This document shows, one piece after another, positions 6,212-6,406 of a stretch of 6,406 bases of DNA (within the stretch, counting starts at the first letter, position 1; every line of letters starts with the position of its first letter). The notes beneath the pieces were generated by a model, which was given only the letters and a program-made list of their open reading frames with translations, ran no database searches and was not told the DNA's origin. The position numbers and the translations under genes were made by a program. This DNA comes from Hylemonella sp. UBA2468 (GTDB lineage: Bacteria; Pseudomonadota; Gammaproteobacteria; Burkholderiales; Burkholderiaceae_C): the NCBI GenBank assembly GCA_002342165.1, contig DDPM01000062.1:17207-23612 (forward strand). The letters run 5' to 3'.

Positions 6212-6406
6212 ATGAATCGTATTTTGGGTCTAGACCCCGGCCTGCGCACCACCGGTTTTGGTGTGGTAGAGGCCGCTGGCGGCAAGCTGACTTATGTGGC
6301 CAGCGGCACCATCAGCACCACTACATTGGCCACGGGCGATTTGCCTGGCCGCATTCGCGTGTTGTTTGAAGGTGTCCAAGAGGTTGTTCAGCGCTATCAG
6401 CCCACG
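6212..6406 (+). CDS. ruvC: RuvC Holliday junction resolvase (N-terminal 65 codons only)
   Basis: The first 65 residues of RuvC, an RNase H-fold endonuclease that cuts Holliday junctions in recombinational repair, normally with RuvAB. The start [19 protein letters not shown] is the hallmark N-terminus: residue 8 is the first catalytic Asp (E. coli D7), and the DPG-R-TG-G-V pattern is intact. [18 protein letters not shown] (42-59) matches the following helix region, which leads to the second catalytic acid just past the window edge. The full protein should be about 175-185 residues. It starts 13 bases after mtgA with only a weak GAG near the ATG, so its translation may be coupled to mtgA. ruvA and ruvB, often downstream, are not visible. 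Confidence 0.95.
   Translation, partial: MNRILGLDPGLRTTGFGVVEAAGGKLTYVASGTISTTTLATGDLPGRIRVLFEGVQEVVQRYQPT

Noticed and set aside
6272..6307. GCCGCTGGC and GCCAGCGGC, a 9-bp inverted repeat with an 18-base loop in ruvC
   Set aside because: The arms encode conserved-region Ala and Gly codons, the loop is long and there is no adjacent regulatory context; chance in GC-rich coding DNA is the simplest reading.

Overview
The window reads as a chromosomal housekeeping segment of a betaproteobacterium, most likely Burkholderiales and probably family Comamonadaceae (a Limnohabitans-, Rhodoferax- or Polaromonas-like organism). That placement rests on the style of the RodA, RNB-nuclease and MtgA proteins and on the gene neighbourhood, judged from memory without a database search. 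Base composition is moderately GC-rich. All six genes look intact, apart from the two cut by the window edges. I see no mobile element, tRNA, rRNA or CRISPR array, and no gene-free stretch over 300 bases.

The layout is two divergent arms from a 60-base gap at 2372-2431. The left arm (minus strand) carries rodA, the SEDS-family peptidoglycan glycosyltransferase of the elongasome, followed 31 bases later by tldD, a metalloprotease whose C-terminal part lies beyond base 1. The right arm (plus strand) carries four tightly packed genes with gaps of only 16, 25 and 13 bases. They are an RNase II/R-type exoribonuclease of an atypical subfamily, a single-span TonB/TolA-like envelope protein, mtgA (a monofunctional GT51 glycan polymerase), and the first 65 codons of ruvC (Holliday junction resolvase). 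The spacing implies one transcript.

The functional theme is mixed: cell-wall glycan polymerisation by two unrelated enzymes (RodA and MtgA) on opposite arms, an envelope energy-transducer-like protein, RNA decay, peptide proteolysis and recombination. I found no clear undescribed system. The points most worth a second look are: a Glu replacing one of the four catalytic-site Asp residues of the RNB nuclease; an SxxxH motif in the membrane anchor of the TonB-like protein, which suggests ExbBD/TolQR-type coupling; a Cys pair in the periplasmic loop of RodA; rodA standing apart from mrdA/mreBCD; no aroE between the tonB-like gene and mtgA; a 9-bp hairpin near the 3' end of the nuclease gene; and the general absence of strong Shine-Dalgarno sequences.
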